64,000 nucleotides of DNA from Planctomycetota bacterium (lineage in GTDB: Bacteria > Planctomycetota > UBA1135 > UBA2386), in NCBI GenBank assembly GCA_016794425.1, contig JAEUHR010000035.1:1-64000 (forward strand), read 5' to 3'. A program made the translations under genes and the position numbers. This document shows positions 26,615-34,537 of the stretch, in pieces (the first letter of the stretch is position 1; every line of letters starts with the position of its first letter). A model generated the notes under the pieces. That model saw only the letters and a program-made list of their open reading frames with translations, did no database searches and was not told the DNA's origin.

Positions 26615-26825
26615 GTGGACTGGTCTGGATGGACTCCTGCCCAGCGAACCGACGGAGTGAAAACCGCATCAGGCTCGCCCGAGTCGGCACGAACCCGACG
26701 CCGGCTCACATCCCCCCCGGCGCAACCGGCGCACCGCATGCGCGTGCCGGCGGCCCGACGTCGACATGACAGGGCCGGCCTCCTCCGGTGCGCCTGGCAC
26801 GAGTGAGAGGAAGCTGCTGCTGCCC

Positions 26826-26859
26826 GTCGACCCACGAGTCGACGCAGGCGGCGCCTGCG
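26826..26859 (-). terminator. Two adjacent hairpins downstream of the small membrane-protein gene
   Basis: GTCGAC (26826-26831) pairs with GTCGAC (26838-26843), and CGCAGGC (26843-26849) pairs with GCCTGCG (26853-26859). Both lie 55-90 nt after the stop of the minus-strand gene ending at 26914, within a gap of about 300 nt that otherwise shows no gene. There is no U-tract. They may form a tandem terminator. Confidence 0.3.
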
Positions 26860-26913
26860 GACGCGGGAGCAGGCTCGAGCCCCGGCCGAAGGACGGGCGC
26901 GGCCGGTCGGTGC

Positions 26914-27147
26914 TCAGACGCGGCCGAGCGCCACGTAGACCGGAGCAACAACGAAGAGCAGCAGCAGGAACGACAGATTGGAGACGCGCTTGGCGTAGGC
27001 GGCAGCCTCCGGCATGTCGCCCTTCCAGGCGCGGTACATGACCGCACCGGCGATCGGGGTGAAGGCCAGGTTCACCACCCAGATGGTCGCCTTGCTGAGC
27101 GGGAAACGAGGAGCCTGGGCCGGAACGGACGGATGTTCGTGGTTCAT
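26914..27147 (-). CDS. Small two-helix membrane protein
   Basis: This encodes 77 residues with two hydrophobic segments: KATIWVVNLAFTPIAGAVMY (about 19-38) and LSFLLLLFVVAPVYVAL (about 58-74), separated by a short charged loop (WKGDMPEAAAYAKRV). The N-terminus is a short cytoplasmic tail rich in Pro and His. I do not recognise a family. The coding pattern and clear membrane topology make it more than a chance frame. It is divergent from the kinase gene with a gap of 118 nt that holds the kinase promoter candidate. Confidence 0.6.
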   Translation of the reverse strand: MNHEHPSVPAQAPRFPLSKATIWVVNLAFTPIAGAVMYRAWKGDMPEAAAYAKRVSNLSFLLLLFVVAPVYVALGRV

Positions 27148-27218
27148 GGAAAACTCGATGGGTTGGACGACCACCCAGCGAGCGGCGCGCGCCGAAACCG
27201 CATCGCCCAGGCGCACTC

Positions 27219-27247
27219 TTGTCGGACGCGGCCACCACGGCGATGCT
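27219..27247 (+). promoter_or_regulatory. Promoter candidate for the kinase gene
   Basis: TTGTCG (27219-27224) and GATGCT (27242-27247) are separated by 17 nt. A GGAG Shine-Dalgarno site follows 8 nt before the ATG at 27266. The -10 match is only fair. It could also be a target of the nearby ECF sigma factor, for which no consensus is known. Confidence 0.3.
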
Positions 27248-27265
27248 GCGGTCGGAGAAGCTGCC

Positions 27266-29725
27266 ATGACCGAGCCCCTTCCGCACCCGGCAGGACCGGA
27301 TCCGATCCGAGTACGCCAGCTCTTCCGTGAAGCGTTCTCGCTTCCCCCGGCCCAGCGAGACCGCATCGTGCGACAACGGGCTAACGGGGACGAAGCGCTC
27401 GCCCGGGAAGTACTGGAACTGCTTCGCGCCGCCGCACTCGGTGCGACTGCCGACCTGCAGGCCGCGGGCCAGGCAGGGCTCGACCAGGCACGGGCAGCGG
27501 GCGCCCCATCGAACGATGGCCCCAGCACGGCCACGGACGAACTGTTGGGCCGTCTGGCTGCCGCACCGCGACTCGATTCGGACCGCTACGAAATCGAAGG
27601 AGATGCGGGCGGCGGAGGGATGGGCGCGATCCTGTGCCTGCACGATCGGCACCTGAACCGTCGAGTGGCGATGAAGGTGCCGTTCGATCGCCTGGTACTC
27701 GATGCCGAAGACCAGCGGCTGGCTCGCGACCTGCTTGGGCGCTTCCTCGCCGAGGCGCAGGTGACGAGCCAGCTCGACCATCCAGGCGTGGTGCCCGTAC
27801 ACGACATCGGGCTCGACCAGAACGGTCGCGTCTACTTCACGATGCGGCTCGTGCAGGGGCGCACCGCCGACCAAGTGTTCGCCGATGCCAAAGCCCAGCG
27901 GGACGGGTGGACCACCACGCGCGCACTGGAAGTCCTCCTGAAGGTCTGCGACACGACGGCCTTCGCGCACGCCCGAGGCGTACTGCACCGCGACCTGAAG
28001 CCGGCCAACGTGATGGTCGGCGCATACGGCGAGGTCTACGTGCTCGATTGGGGACTGGCGAAAGTCAGCGGCACGCCGGAACGGACGGGCACTGCGCTGC
28101 GACCGACACTGGCCACGACGCGGCAGCAGGACAACCACGGCGCCACGCACCCCGGTGCCCGGATGGGCACGCCGAGCTACATGTCACCCGAACAGGCGCG
28201 TGGCGAGCTCGTCGACGAACGCACCGACGTCTACGCCATCGGTGCGATGCTCTACGAACTGCTCGCCGGGTCGGCGCCATTCGCCACTCTGGGTCTCGGT
28301 CCGCAACAGATCGTCGAGAAGGTGGCCACTGCGTCCGCTGGCGACCTGGAAGCACTGGACCGATCGATCCCCGCCGAGCTCGTCGCCATCACCGAGAGGG
28401 CGATGGCGCGGGAACGCGACCGCCGCTACGCCGCCGTAGCCGACCTCGCCGCCGACCTGCGCGCGTTCCTCGACCAACGAGCAGTGCGAGCCTACCGGAC
28501 CGGTGCGCTAGTCGAACTGCGGCTATGGATGCGTCGCAACAAGGCGCTCGCCGCGAGCCTGGCGGCGGCCGTCGCGATCTTGATCGCCGGTGTGCTCGGC
28601 ACCTCTGCCTACGCGGCAGAGGCGAAGCGAAACGAGATCCAGGCGAAGCAAGAGGGAGCACGCGCTGACGCGAAGGTCCGCGAGTTCGACCTGCTCTCCG
28701 GGGTCGTGCTCTACGAGCGCGCCATCGCGAACGAGGCGGAGCTGTATCCGCCGTGGCCGCACAAGATCGCGGCGATGGAGACGTGGCTGAGAGAGGACGC
28801 GGGCAAGTTGCTCGAGATGCGCCCCGAGATCGAACGGACCATCCGCGACCTGGAAGCCAGGGCGCTGCCACCGACGGACGAGGAGCGAGCAACTGGGCGC
28901 TCACACCCTCGATTTATGTCTGAGTCGAATCGCTTCCTACACAGCACGCTCCTGCAGTTGCGGGAGTCCTTGAAATCACTGGAAGCGAATGAGAAGCCAG
29001 CGGTCGAACAACGCTTGTCGTGGGCGCGGCAGGTCCGCGATCTGACGATGGCGCACCCGAACGCACGGCACACGTGGAATGAAGTGCGCGCCGCGATTAG
29101 CGAAAACCCGAAGTACGCGGGGCAGGAGATCGAGCTGCGTGACGATGACGTGCTAGGACTGGTGCCAATCGGTGAGAACCCGGTGACGCGTCTTTGGGAG
29201 TTCTATGAACTGCGTTCGGCGTGGGATAGCGCATCCGATCCACACAACATCCCGATTCCGCAACACGAAGCAGACGGCACCATCCGCATATCCGATGCAA
29301 CCGGAATCGTGCTTGCCCTCGTTCCAGGTGGCACGTTTCAGATGGGATCGGACACCAGCGACCCCAGTAGCATAGAGGCGGAACGACCTCCGCACATGCT
29401 GAGTCTGAGTCCATTCTTCATCGCTCGACATGAGGTCTCGCGAGGGCAGTGGCTCCGTCTTGGGGGGCCTTCGTGCTTCTGGTGGGATAACGGTGCAGCC
29501 TACGATGGCGATCCGCGCGCCGTGGACGCATCCTATCCGGCTGACTCGATGAGCTGGAAGATGCAACCATTTGGTGCAAGAAATCCGGCTTCACCCTGCC
29601 AACTGAGGCTCAGTGGGAATACTCATGTCGAGCTGGATCGGCCACGCCATGGTGGACGGGCACCAAGGTCGAGGATCTACGTCGATCAGACAACTTGCGG
29701 GATGCGCGCCACTTCCGAGCAATGA
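27266..29725 (+). CDS. Ser/Thr protein kinase with C-terminal FGE-sulfatase domain, frameshifted
   Basis: The kinase domain spans about 108-405 and keeps all key residues: glycine loop GDAGGGGMG (112-120), K137 in VAMKV, HRDLKPANV (241-249), DWG in place of DFG (261-263), and GTPSYMSPEQA (301-311). A single membrane helix at about 427-450 places the rest outside the membrane: a helical stretch, then an FGE/SUMF1-type domain beginning at LALVPGGTFQMGS. That domain breaks at about 29557, where the frame shifts, so the last 55 codons here are out of frame. The 3' third has clearly lower GC than its surroundings. Regulation by or of the nearby sigma factor is likely from known planctomycete gene pairs. 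Confidence 0.82.
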   Translation: MTEPLPHPAGPDPIRVRQLFREAFSLPPAQRDRIVRQRANGDEALAREVLELLRAAALGATADLQAAGQAGLDQARAAGAPSNDGPSTATDELLGRLAAAPRLDSDRYEIEGDAGGGGMGAILCLHDRHLNRRVAMKVPFDRLVLDAEDQRLARDLLGRFLAEAQVTSQLDHPGVVPVHDIGLDQNGRVYFTMRLVQGRTADQVFADAKAQRDGWTTTRALEVLLKVCDTTAFAHARGVLHRDLKPANVMVGAYGEVYVLDWGLAKVSGTPERTGTALRPTLATTRQQDNHGATHPGARMGTPSYMSPEQARGELVDERTDVYAIGAMLYELLAGSAPFATLGLGPQQIVEKVATASAGDLEALDRSIPAELVAITERAMARERDRRYAAVADLAADLRAFLDQRAVRAYRTGALVELRLWMRRNKALAASLAAAVAILIAGVLGTSAYAAEAKRNEIQAKQEGARADAKVREFDLLSGVVLYERAIANEAELYPPWPHKIAAMETWLREDAGKLLEMRPEIERTIRDLEARALPPTDEERATGRSHPRFMSESNRFLHSTLLQLRESLKSLEANEKPAVEQRLSWARQVRDLTMAHPNARHTWNEVRAAISENPKYAGQEIELRDDDVLGLVPIGENPVTRLWEFYELRSAWDSASDPHNIPIPQHEADGTIRISDATGIVLALVPGGTFQMGSDTSDPSSIEAERPPHMLSLSPFFIARHEVSRGQWLRLGGPSCFWWDNGAAYDGDPRAVDASYPADSMSWKMQPFGARNPASPCQLRLSGNTHVELDRPRHGGRAPRSRIYVDQTTCGMRATSEQ

Positions 29726-30060
29726 GAGAGAGAGACAGCGCAAGTTGGGACGATGGCTTCGCCGCGATCGCTCCGGTCGGATCATACACCCCCAACTTGC
29801 TCGGCATGCACGATATGCATGGCAACGTAAGAGAGTGGTGCTTCGACACCCTCGCATCATATGACACCCCTACACGGGGCATCGATTGCCTCAGGGCTGA
29901 CATCCCGAACAGAGGTCTCCGCATCTGTCGCGGAGGCTGCTTCAGCAGCCCAACCGAGGAGGCTCGATCCGCGATGCGAAGCAGTCATCCCGCCACGGCA
30001 AGATCCTCGCGCATCGGACTACGAGTATCCCGACTCGTTCGACGGCCAGAGACTTGGTAG
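29557..30060 (+). pseudogene. Detached C-terminal half of the FGE-sulfatase domain of the kinase
   Basis: Reading from 29557 in the frame one base back gives EDATIWCKKSGFTLPTEAQ, WEYSCRAGSATPWWTG, then YTPNLLGMHDMHGNVREWC, GLRICRGGCFSS and a final GLRVSRL before a stop at 30058-30060. These are the remaining conserved elements of the FGE/SUMF1 fold, in order. The sequence TGGAAG at 29555-29560 lacks one G compared with the expected TGG GAA. One restored base would give a single product of about 931 aa. Either the gene is broken or a base was lost in sequencing. Confidence 0.75.
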
Positions 30061-30241
30061 TAGGGCGCGGCAGAGGCAGGCATCGGGACGACGCCGCTAA
30101 CCTCCACGCGACGCGGCATGCGCCGCGCCTGCGAGTTTCTTGCACGACGGGCGACAAGCCCCCCCCCGCTACCACCGCCCACCCACCCCCCGCACAGGTG
30201 CGGAGCTTGCCCCCACCGGCGCCGCAGCGTCCACTTGCCGC
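30061..30241. other. C-rich intergenic stretch
   Basis: Between the kinase/FGE gene and the export operon lie 181 nt with no supportable gene. The section 30158-30200 is unusually C-rich on the plus strand, with a run of nine or so C and further short C runs. It may be a rho-type unstructured region or simply a leader of the operon. No clear promoter is visible. Confidence 0.4.
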
Positions 30242-31396
30242 GTGAAGTTCCCGCGCGGGCTCGCCGCGGCCGCCGTGATCCTCGGGCTCGCGGCCGGCGG
30301 CATCTGGTACGCGACGCGGCAGCCGCCGCCGCGCGTGCTCGTGCACACGGTCGCGCGCGGCACCGTCGAGGCGACGGTCGCCAACACGCGCGCCGGCACC
30401 GTGAACGCGCGGCGCCGCGCCAAGCTCGCGCCGGGCACCGGCGGCCAGGTCGCGGTGCTGCACGTGCAGGAAGGCGACCGCGTGACCGCGGGCCAGGTGC
30501 TGATGGAACTGTGGAGCGCCGACCTGAAGGCGCAGCGCGCGCTGGCCGAGAGCGAAGTGCTGCGCGCGACCGCGCTCGCCGACGAGGCGCAGCAGCGCGC
30601 CGAACTCGCCGAACGCGAGGCACAGCGGCAGCGCGAACTGCAGGCGGAGGGCGCCTCCAGCGGCGAACGCGTCGACCGCGCCGACAGCGAGGCACGCGCC
30701 GCGCGCTCGGCGCAACAGGCGGCGACGGCACAGGCCGCGGTCGGCCGCCGCCAGATCGAAGTCGTCGACGCGCAGCTCGAACGCACGCTGGTGCGCGCGC
30801 CGTTCGCCGGCATCATCGCCGAGGTCAACGGCGAGGTCGGCGAGTTCGTGACGCCGTCACCGGTCGGCATCCCGACGCCGCCGGCCGTCGACCTGATCGA
30901 CGACGGCGCGCCCTACGTGACGGCGCCGATCGACGAGATCGACGCCGCGCGCGTGCAGGTCGGCATGCCGGCGCGCGTGACGCTCGACGCGTTCGCGGAC
31001 CGCACGTTCGTCGGCCGCGTGCGCCGCATTGCGCCGTACGTGCTCGACCGCGAGAAGCAGGCGCGCACCGTCGACGTCGAAGTCGAGTTCGCCGAGCCGG
31101 TGGCCGACGCGGCGCTGCTGGCCGGCTACTCGGCCGACGTCGAGATCCTGCTGGCGCAGCGCGACGACGCGGTGCGCGTGCCGACCGAGGCGGTGCGCGA
31201 CGGCACCGTGTTCGTGCGGCTCGCCGACGGCACGCTGGCGCTGCGCCCCGTCACGACCGGCCTCACGAACTGGCGCTTCGTCGAGGTCACGGCCGGCCTC
31301 GCCGCCGGCGACGTGGTCGTGCTGTCGCGCGACCGCGACGGCGTCGCGGCCGGAGCGCGCGTCGAGGTCGAACCGGCCGCAGCGGCGCTGCCGTGA
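30242..31396 (+). CDS. Periplasmic adaptor (MacA/HlyD family) of an ABC exporter
   Basis: This 384-aa membrane-fusion protein has one N-terminal membrane anchor (FPRGLAAAAVILGLAAGGIWY), a biotinyl-lipoyl-like half motif (GGQVAVLHVQEGDRVTAGQVL), a long coiled coil rich in Ala/Glu/Arg/Gln (about 95-175), the second lipoyl half (TLVRAPFAGIIAEVNGEVGEFV) and a beta-barrel domain. It should link the MacB-like pump to an outer-membrane partner. I start at GTG 30242, directly before the anchor; upstream codons are low-complexity. The stop overlaps the ATPase start as GTGA. Confidence 0.87.
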   Translation: MKFPRGLAAAAVILGLAAGGIWYATRQPPPRVLVHTVARGTVEATVANTRAGTVNARRRAKLAPGTGGQVAVLHVQEGDRVTAGQVLMELWSADLKAQRALAESEVLRATALADEAQQRAELAEREAQRQRELQAEGASSGERVDRADSEARAARSAQQAATAQAAVGRRQIEVVDAQLERTLVRAPFAGIIAEVNGEVGEFVTPSPVGIPTPPAVDLIDDGAPYVTAPIDEIDAARVQVGMPARVTLDAFADRTFVGRVRRIAPYVLDREKQARTVDVEVEFAEPVADAALLAGYSADVEILLAQRDDAVRVPTEAVRDGTVFVRLADGTLALRPVTTGLTNWRFVEVTAGLAAGDVVVLSRDRDGVAAGARVEVEPAAAALP

Positions 31397-32091
31397 TCGA
31401 ACTGCGCGCCATCGACCGCGTGTTCCGCGTCGGTGACCAGCCGGTCCACGCGCTGCGCGGCGTCGACCTGGCGATCGCGCGCGGCGAGTACCTGTCGCTG
31501 ATGGGCCCGTCGGGCTCCGGCAAGTCGACGCTGCTGAACGTGCTCGGGCTGCTCGACCGACCGACGGCCGGCAGCTACCACTTCGCCGGCGAGGACACGG
31601 GTCGGCTCGACGACGCGGCGCAGGCGCGCATGCGGCGGCAGCACATCGGCTTCGTGTTCCAGTCGTTCCACCTGGTGCCGCGGCTGTCGACCGCGCAGAA
31701 CGTCGCGCTGCCGCTGGTGCTGGCCGAGGTGCCGCGCGCCGAACGCGCCGAACGCGTGCGCGCGCAGCTGGCGGCGTTCGGACTCACCGACCGCGCCCAC
31801 CACCGGCCCGACGAACTCTCGGGCGGCCAGCGCCAGCGCGCCGCGATCGCGCGCGCGACGATCACGCGGCCGCAGCTGCTGCTCGCCGACGAACCGACCG
31901 GCAACCTGGACCGCCACACCGGCGAGGAGGTCGTGCGCGTGCTCGAGCGGCTGCACGACGACGGCCTGACGCTGATCGTCGTCACGCACGATCCGGCGCT
32001 CGGCGCGCGGGCACACCGCCGGCTGCGCATGGACGACGGGCGCCTGGTCGGTGACGTGCGCGGCGCGGAGGCTCACGATGCGGCTCGCTGA
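31393..32091 (+). CDS. MacB/LolD-type ABC transporter ATPase
   Basis: This 232-aa ATPase has a standard set of motifs: Walker A GPSGSGKST (38-46), Q-loop in FVFQSFHLVPRLS, signature LSGGQRQR (142-149), Walker B LLLADEPTGNLD (D166, E167) and switch His in VTHD. The TGNLD form is typical of the LolD/MacB/FtsE group that works by mechanotransmission with FtsX-like permeases. It begins with a GTGA overlap and its 3' end overlaps the first permease gene by 14 nt. Confidence 0.93.
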   Translation: MIELRAIDRVFRVGDQPVHALRGVDLAIARGEYLSLMGPSGSGKSTLLNVLGLLDRPTAGSYHFAGEDTGRLDDAAQARMRRQHIGFVFQSFHLVPRLSTAQNVALPLVLAEVPRAERAERVRAQLAAFGLTDRAHHRPDELSGGQRQRAAIARATITRPQLLLADEPTGNLDRHTGEEVVRVLERLHDDGLTLIVVTHDPALGARAHRRLRMDDGRLVGDVRGAEAHDAAR

Positions 32092-33283
32092 GCAGTTGGT
32101 CTTCGCGGTGCAGAGCCTCGCGGCTTTGCGCGCGCGCACGGCGCTGATCGTGCTGGCGATGGCGATCGGCACCGCCGGCGTCGTGCTGCTGACGTGGCTC
32201 GGCGAAGCCGGCCGGCGCTACGTGACCGACCAGTTCGCGCAGCTCGGCACCAACCTCGTGATCGTGCTGCCGGGGCGCAGCGAGACCACCGGCGGCGCGC
32301 CGCCGATGTTCGGCGAGACTGCGCGCGACCTGACGCTCGACGACGCGCTGGCGCTGCGGCGCAGCGAGCACGTCGCGCGCCTCGCGCCGATCGTCGCCGG
32401 CAGCGTCGCGGTCGCGTTCGGCAACCGCGAACGCGAGGCGACCGTGCTCGGCTCGACCGCGGAACTGCTGCCGGTGCGGCATCTGTCGCTCGCCGCCGGC
32501 CAGTTCCTGCCGGCCGGCGATCCGCGCCGCGGCGGCGCCGAGTGTGTGCTCGGCGGCACACTGGTGCGCGAGCTGTTCGGCGCCGCGTCGCCGCTCGGCG
32601 CCTGGGTGCGGCTCGGCGACCGGCGCTTCCGCGTCACAGGCACGCTGGCCTCCGCCGGCCGTTCACTCGGCAACGACCTCGACGAGATGGTCGTGATCCC
32701 GGTCGCGTCGGCGATGGCCCTGTTCGACAGCGAGGGCCTGTTCCGGCTGCTGGTCGAGGCGCGGGACCGCGACGCGGTCGCGCGCACGGTGGCCGACTGC
32801 GAACGGATCCTGCGCACCCGCCACGACGGCGAACTCGACGTGACCGTGATCACGCAGGCGTCGGTGCTGTCGACGTTCGACGGCATCCTGCGCGCGCTGA
32901 CCTGGGCGATCGCCGGCATCGCCGCGATCAGCCTGGTCGTGGCCGGCATCCTGATCATGAACGTCATGGTGATCGCCGTGTCGCAGCGGCGCGCCGAGGT
33001 CGGCCTGCTGAAGGCGCTCGGCGCCGCCGCACCGGTGGTGCGCACGCTGTTCCTGTGGGAAGCGCTGCTGCTCGCCGTGGCCGGCGCCGGCTGTGGCCTC
33101 GCGCTGGCCAGTGCGGTGCGCGCGGCCGCCGCGGCGTTCGTACCCGAACTGCGCACCGGCCTGCCCGGCGCCGCGGTCGCGGCGGCGGCGCTGGTCGCGC
33201 TCGGCATCGGCGTGGCGTTCGGCACCGCGCCGGCGGCCCGCGCGGCGCGGCTCGACCCGGTGCTGGCGCTGGCGAGGCGATGA
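32078..33283 (+). CDS. MacB/FtsX-type permease 1
   Basis: This 401-aa protein has four membrane helices in the FtsX/MacB pattern: one near the N-terminus (ALIVLAMAIGTAGVVLL), a large extracytoplasmic domain (about 45-275), then three helices at the C-terminus (ALTWAIAGIAAISLVVAGILI and two more). RRAEVGLLKALGA is the conserved cytoplasmic coupling element that contacts the ATPase. A GGAGG site sits 6 nt before the ATG. It forms a pair with the next permease, probably as a heterodimer on two ATPase copies. Confidence 0.9.
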   Translation: MRLAEQLVFAVQSLAALRARTALIVLAMAIGTAGVVLLTWLGEAGRRYVTDQFAQLGTNLVIVLPGRSETTGGAPPMFGETARDLTLDDALALRRSEHVARLAPIVAGSVAVAFGNREREATVLGSTAELLPVRHLSLAAGQFLPAGDPRRGGAECVLGGTLVRELFGAASPLGAWVRLGDRRFRVTGTLASAGRSLGNDLDEMVVIPVASAMALFDSEGLFRLLVEARDRDAVARTVADCERILRTRHDGELDVTVITQASVLSTFDGILRALTWAIAGIAAISLVVAGILIMNVMVIAVSQRRAEVGLLKALGAAAPVVRTLFLWEALLLAVAGAGCGLALASAVRAAAAAFVPELRTGLPGAAVAAAALVALGIGVAFGTAPAARAARLDPVLALARR

Positions 33284-34485
33284 CCGTGCTGCCGCGCGAC
33301 ACGATCGAACTGGCCCTGTCGGCGGTGCGCGCGCAGCGGCAGCGGTCGGGGCTGACCGCGCTGGGCATCGCGGTCGGCATCGCGGCGGTCGTGCTGCTGC
33401 TGGCGATCGGCACCGGCCTGCAGCGCTTCGTGCTGGCCGAGTTCACGCAGTTCGGCACCAACCTGCTGCAGGTGACGCCGGGCCGCACGCAGACGTTCGG
33501 CGTGTCCGGCGCGATGCTGAACAGCGTCCGGCCGCTGTCGCTGGCCGATGCCGAGGCGTTCGAACGCCTGCCCGGCGTGCGCGGCGTCGTGCCGATGGTG
33601 ATGGGCAACGCCGCGGTCGAACACGGCGGCCGCACGCGGCGCACGTCGGCCTACGGCGTCTCGGCCGCGATGCCGCAGGTGTGGCGCTTCGCGGTCGCCA
33701 GCGGCACGTTCCTGCCCGACGACGACCCGGCGACCGCGCGCGCGTTCGTCGTGCTCGGTGCGACCGTGCAGCGCGAACTGTTCGGCGCGCGGCCGGCGCT
33801 CGGCGCCGTCGTGCGGATCGGTGGCGAACGCTACCGCGTGCAAGGCGTGATGCAGCCGAAGGGACAGTTCCTCGGCATCGACCTCGACGACGCGGTCTAC
33901 CTGCCGGCGGCGCGCGCGCTGGCGCTGTACGACCGCGACGGCCTGATGGAGATCGACGTCGCGTTCGGCGACGAGGCGAGCAGCGCGACGGTCACCGCCG
34001 CGGTGCGGCGCACGCTGCTGCTGCGCCACGGCGGCGAGGACTTCACGATCACCGCGCAGCAGCAGATGCTCGACGTGCTCGGCTCGGTGCTGTCGGTGCT
34101 GACGCTCGGCATCGCCGGACTCGGTGGCATCTCGCTGCTGGTCGGCGGCGTCGGCATCCTGACGATCCTGACGATCGCGATCGGCGAACGCACCGGTGAG
34201 ATCGGCCTGTTGCGCGCGCTCGGCGCGACGCGGCGCGAGGTGCTGCGCCTGTTCCTCGGCGAGGCGGCGGCGCTGGCCGCGCTCGGCGGCGCGCTCGGCC
34301 TGCTGCTCGGCGTCGGCTGCGGCTGGCTGCTGCGCCTGCTGGTACCGGCGCTGCCGGTCGCGACCACGCTGCCGCACGTGCTGCTCGCCGAGGGCGTTGC
34401 GATCCTGGTGGGACTGGTCGCTGGCACCGCTCCGGCGCTGCGCGCCGCCCGCCTCGACCCGATCGAAGCGCTGCGCGCCGAATGA
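33280..34485 (+). CDS. MacB/FtsX-type permease 2
   Basis: This is also exactly 401 aa and has the same topology as permease 1: first helix at SGLTALGIAVGIAAVVLLLAIG, extracytoplasmic domain with GTNLLQVTPGRTQTFG, and three C-terminal helices with GVGILTILTIAIGERTGEIGLLRALGA. The start ATG overlaps the previous stop (ATGA). Sequence similarity to permease 1 is clear (QLGTNLVIVLPGR versus QFGTNLLQVTPGR), so the pair arose by tandem duplication. The exported substrate is unknown; lipopeptide, lipoprotein or drug are the usual options. Confidence 0.9.
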   Translation: MTVLPRDTIELALSAVRAQRQRSGLTALGIAVGIAAVVLLLAIGTGLQRFVLAEFTQFGTNLLQVTPGRTQTFGVSGAMLNSVRPLSLADAEAFERLPGVRGVVPMVMGNAAVEHGGRTRRTSAYGVSAAMPQVWRFAVASGTFLPDDDPATARAFVVLGATVQRELFGARPALGAVVRIGGERYRVQGVMQPKGQFLGIDLDDAVYLPAARALALYDRDGLMEIDVAFGDEASSATVTAAVRRTLLLRHGGEDFTITAQQQMLDVLGSVLSVLTLGIAGLGGISLLVGGVGILTILTIAIGERTGEIGLLRALGATRREVLRLFLGEAAALAALGGALGLLLGVGCGWLLRLLVPALPVATTLPHVLLAEGVAILVGLVAGTAPALRAARLDPIEALRAE

Positions 34486-34503
34486 GCCCGGGGGACCCCG
34501 CGA

Positions 34504-34532
34504 TTGACCTGCCGGCGGCGATCGGTCACACT
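34504..34532 (+). promoter_or_regulatory. Sigma70-like promoter for the DEAD-box helicase gene
   Basis: TTGACC (34504-34509), one base from consensus, and CACACT (34527-34532) are 17 nt apart. The ATG at 34538 starts 5 nt after the -10 box, so the transcript would begin at or just after the A of the start codon and lack a leader. Confidence 0.5.
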
Positions 34533-34537
34533 GCAGT

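Noticed and set aside
29540..29575. A programmed -1 ribosomal frameshift site
   Set aside because: Reading the G of TGG twice would restore the frame, but there is no X XXY YYZ heptamer or clear downstream structure; a lost base is simpler.
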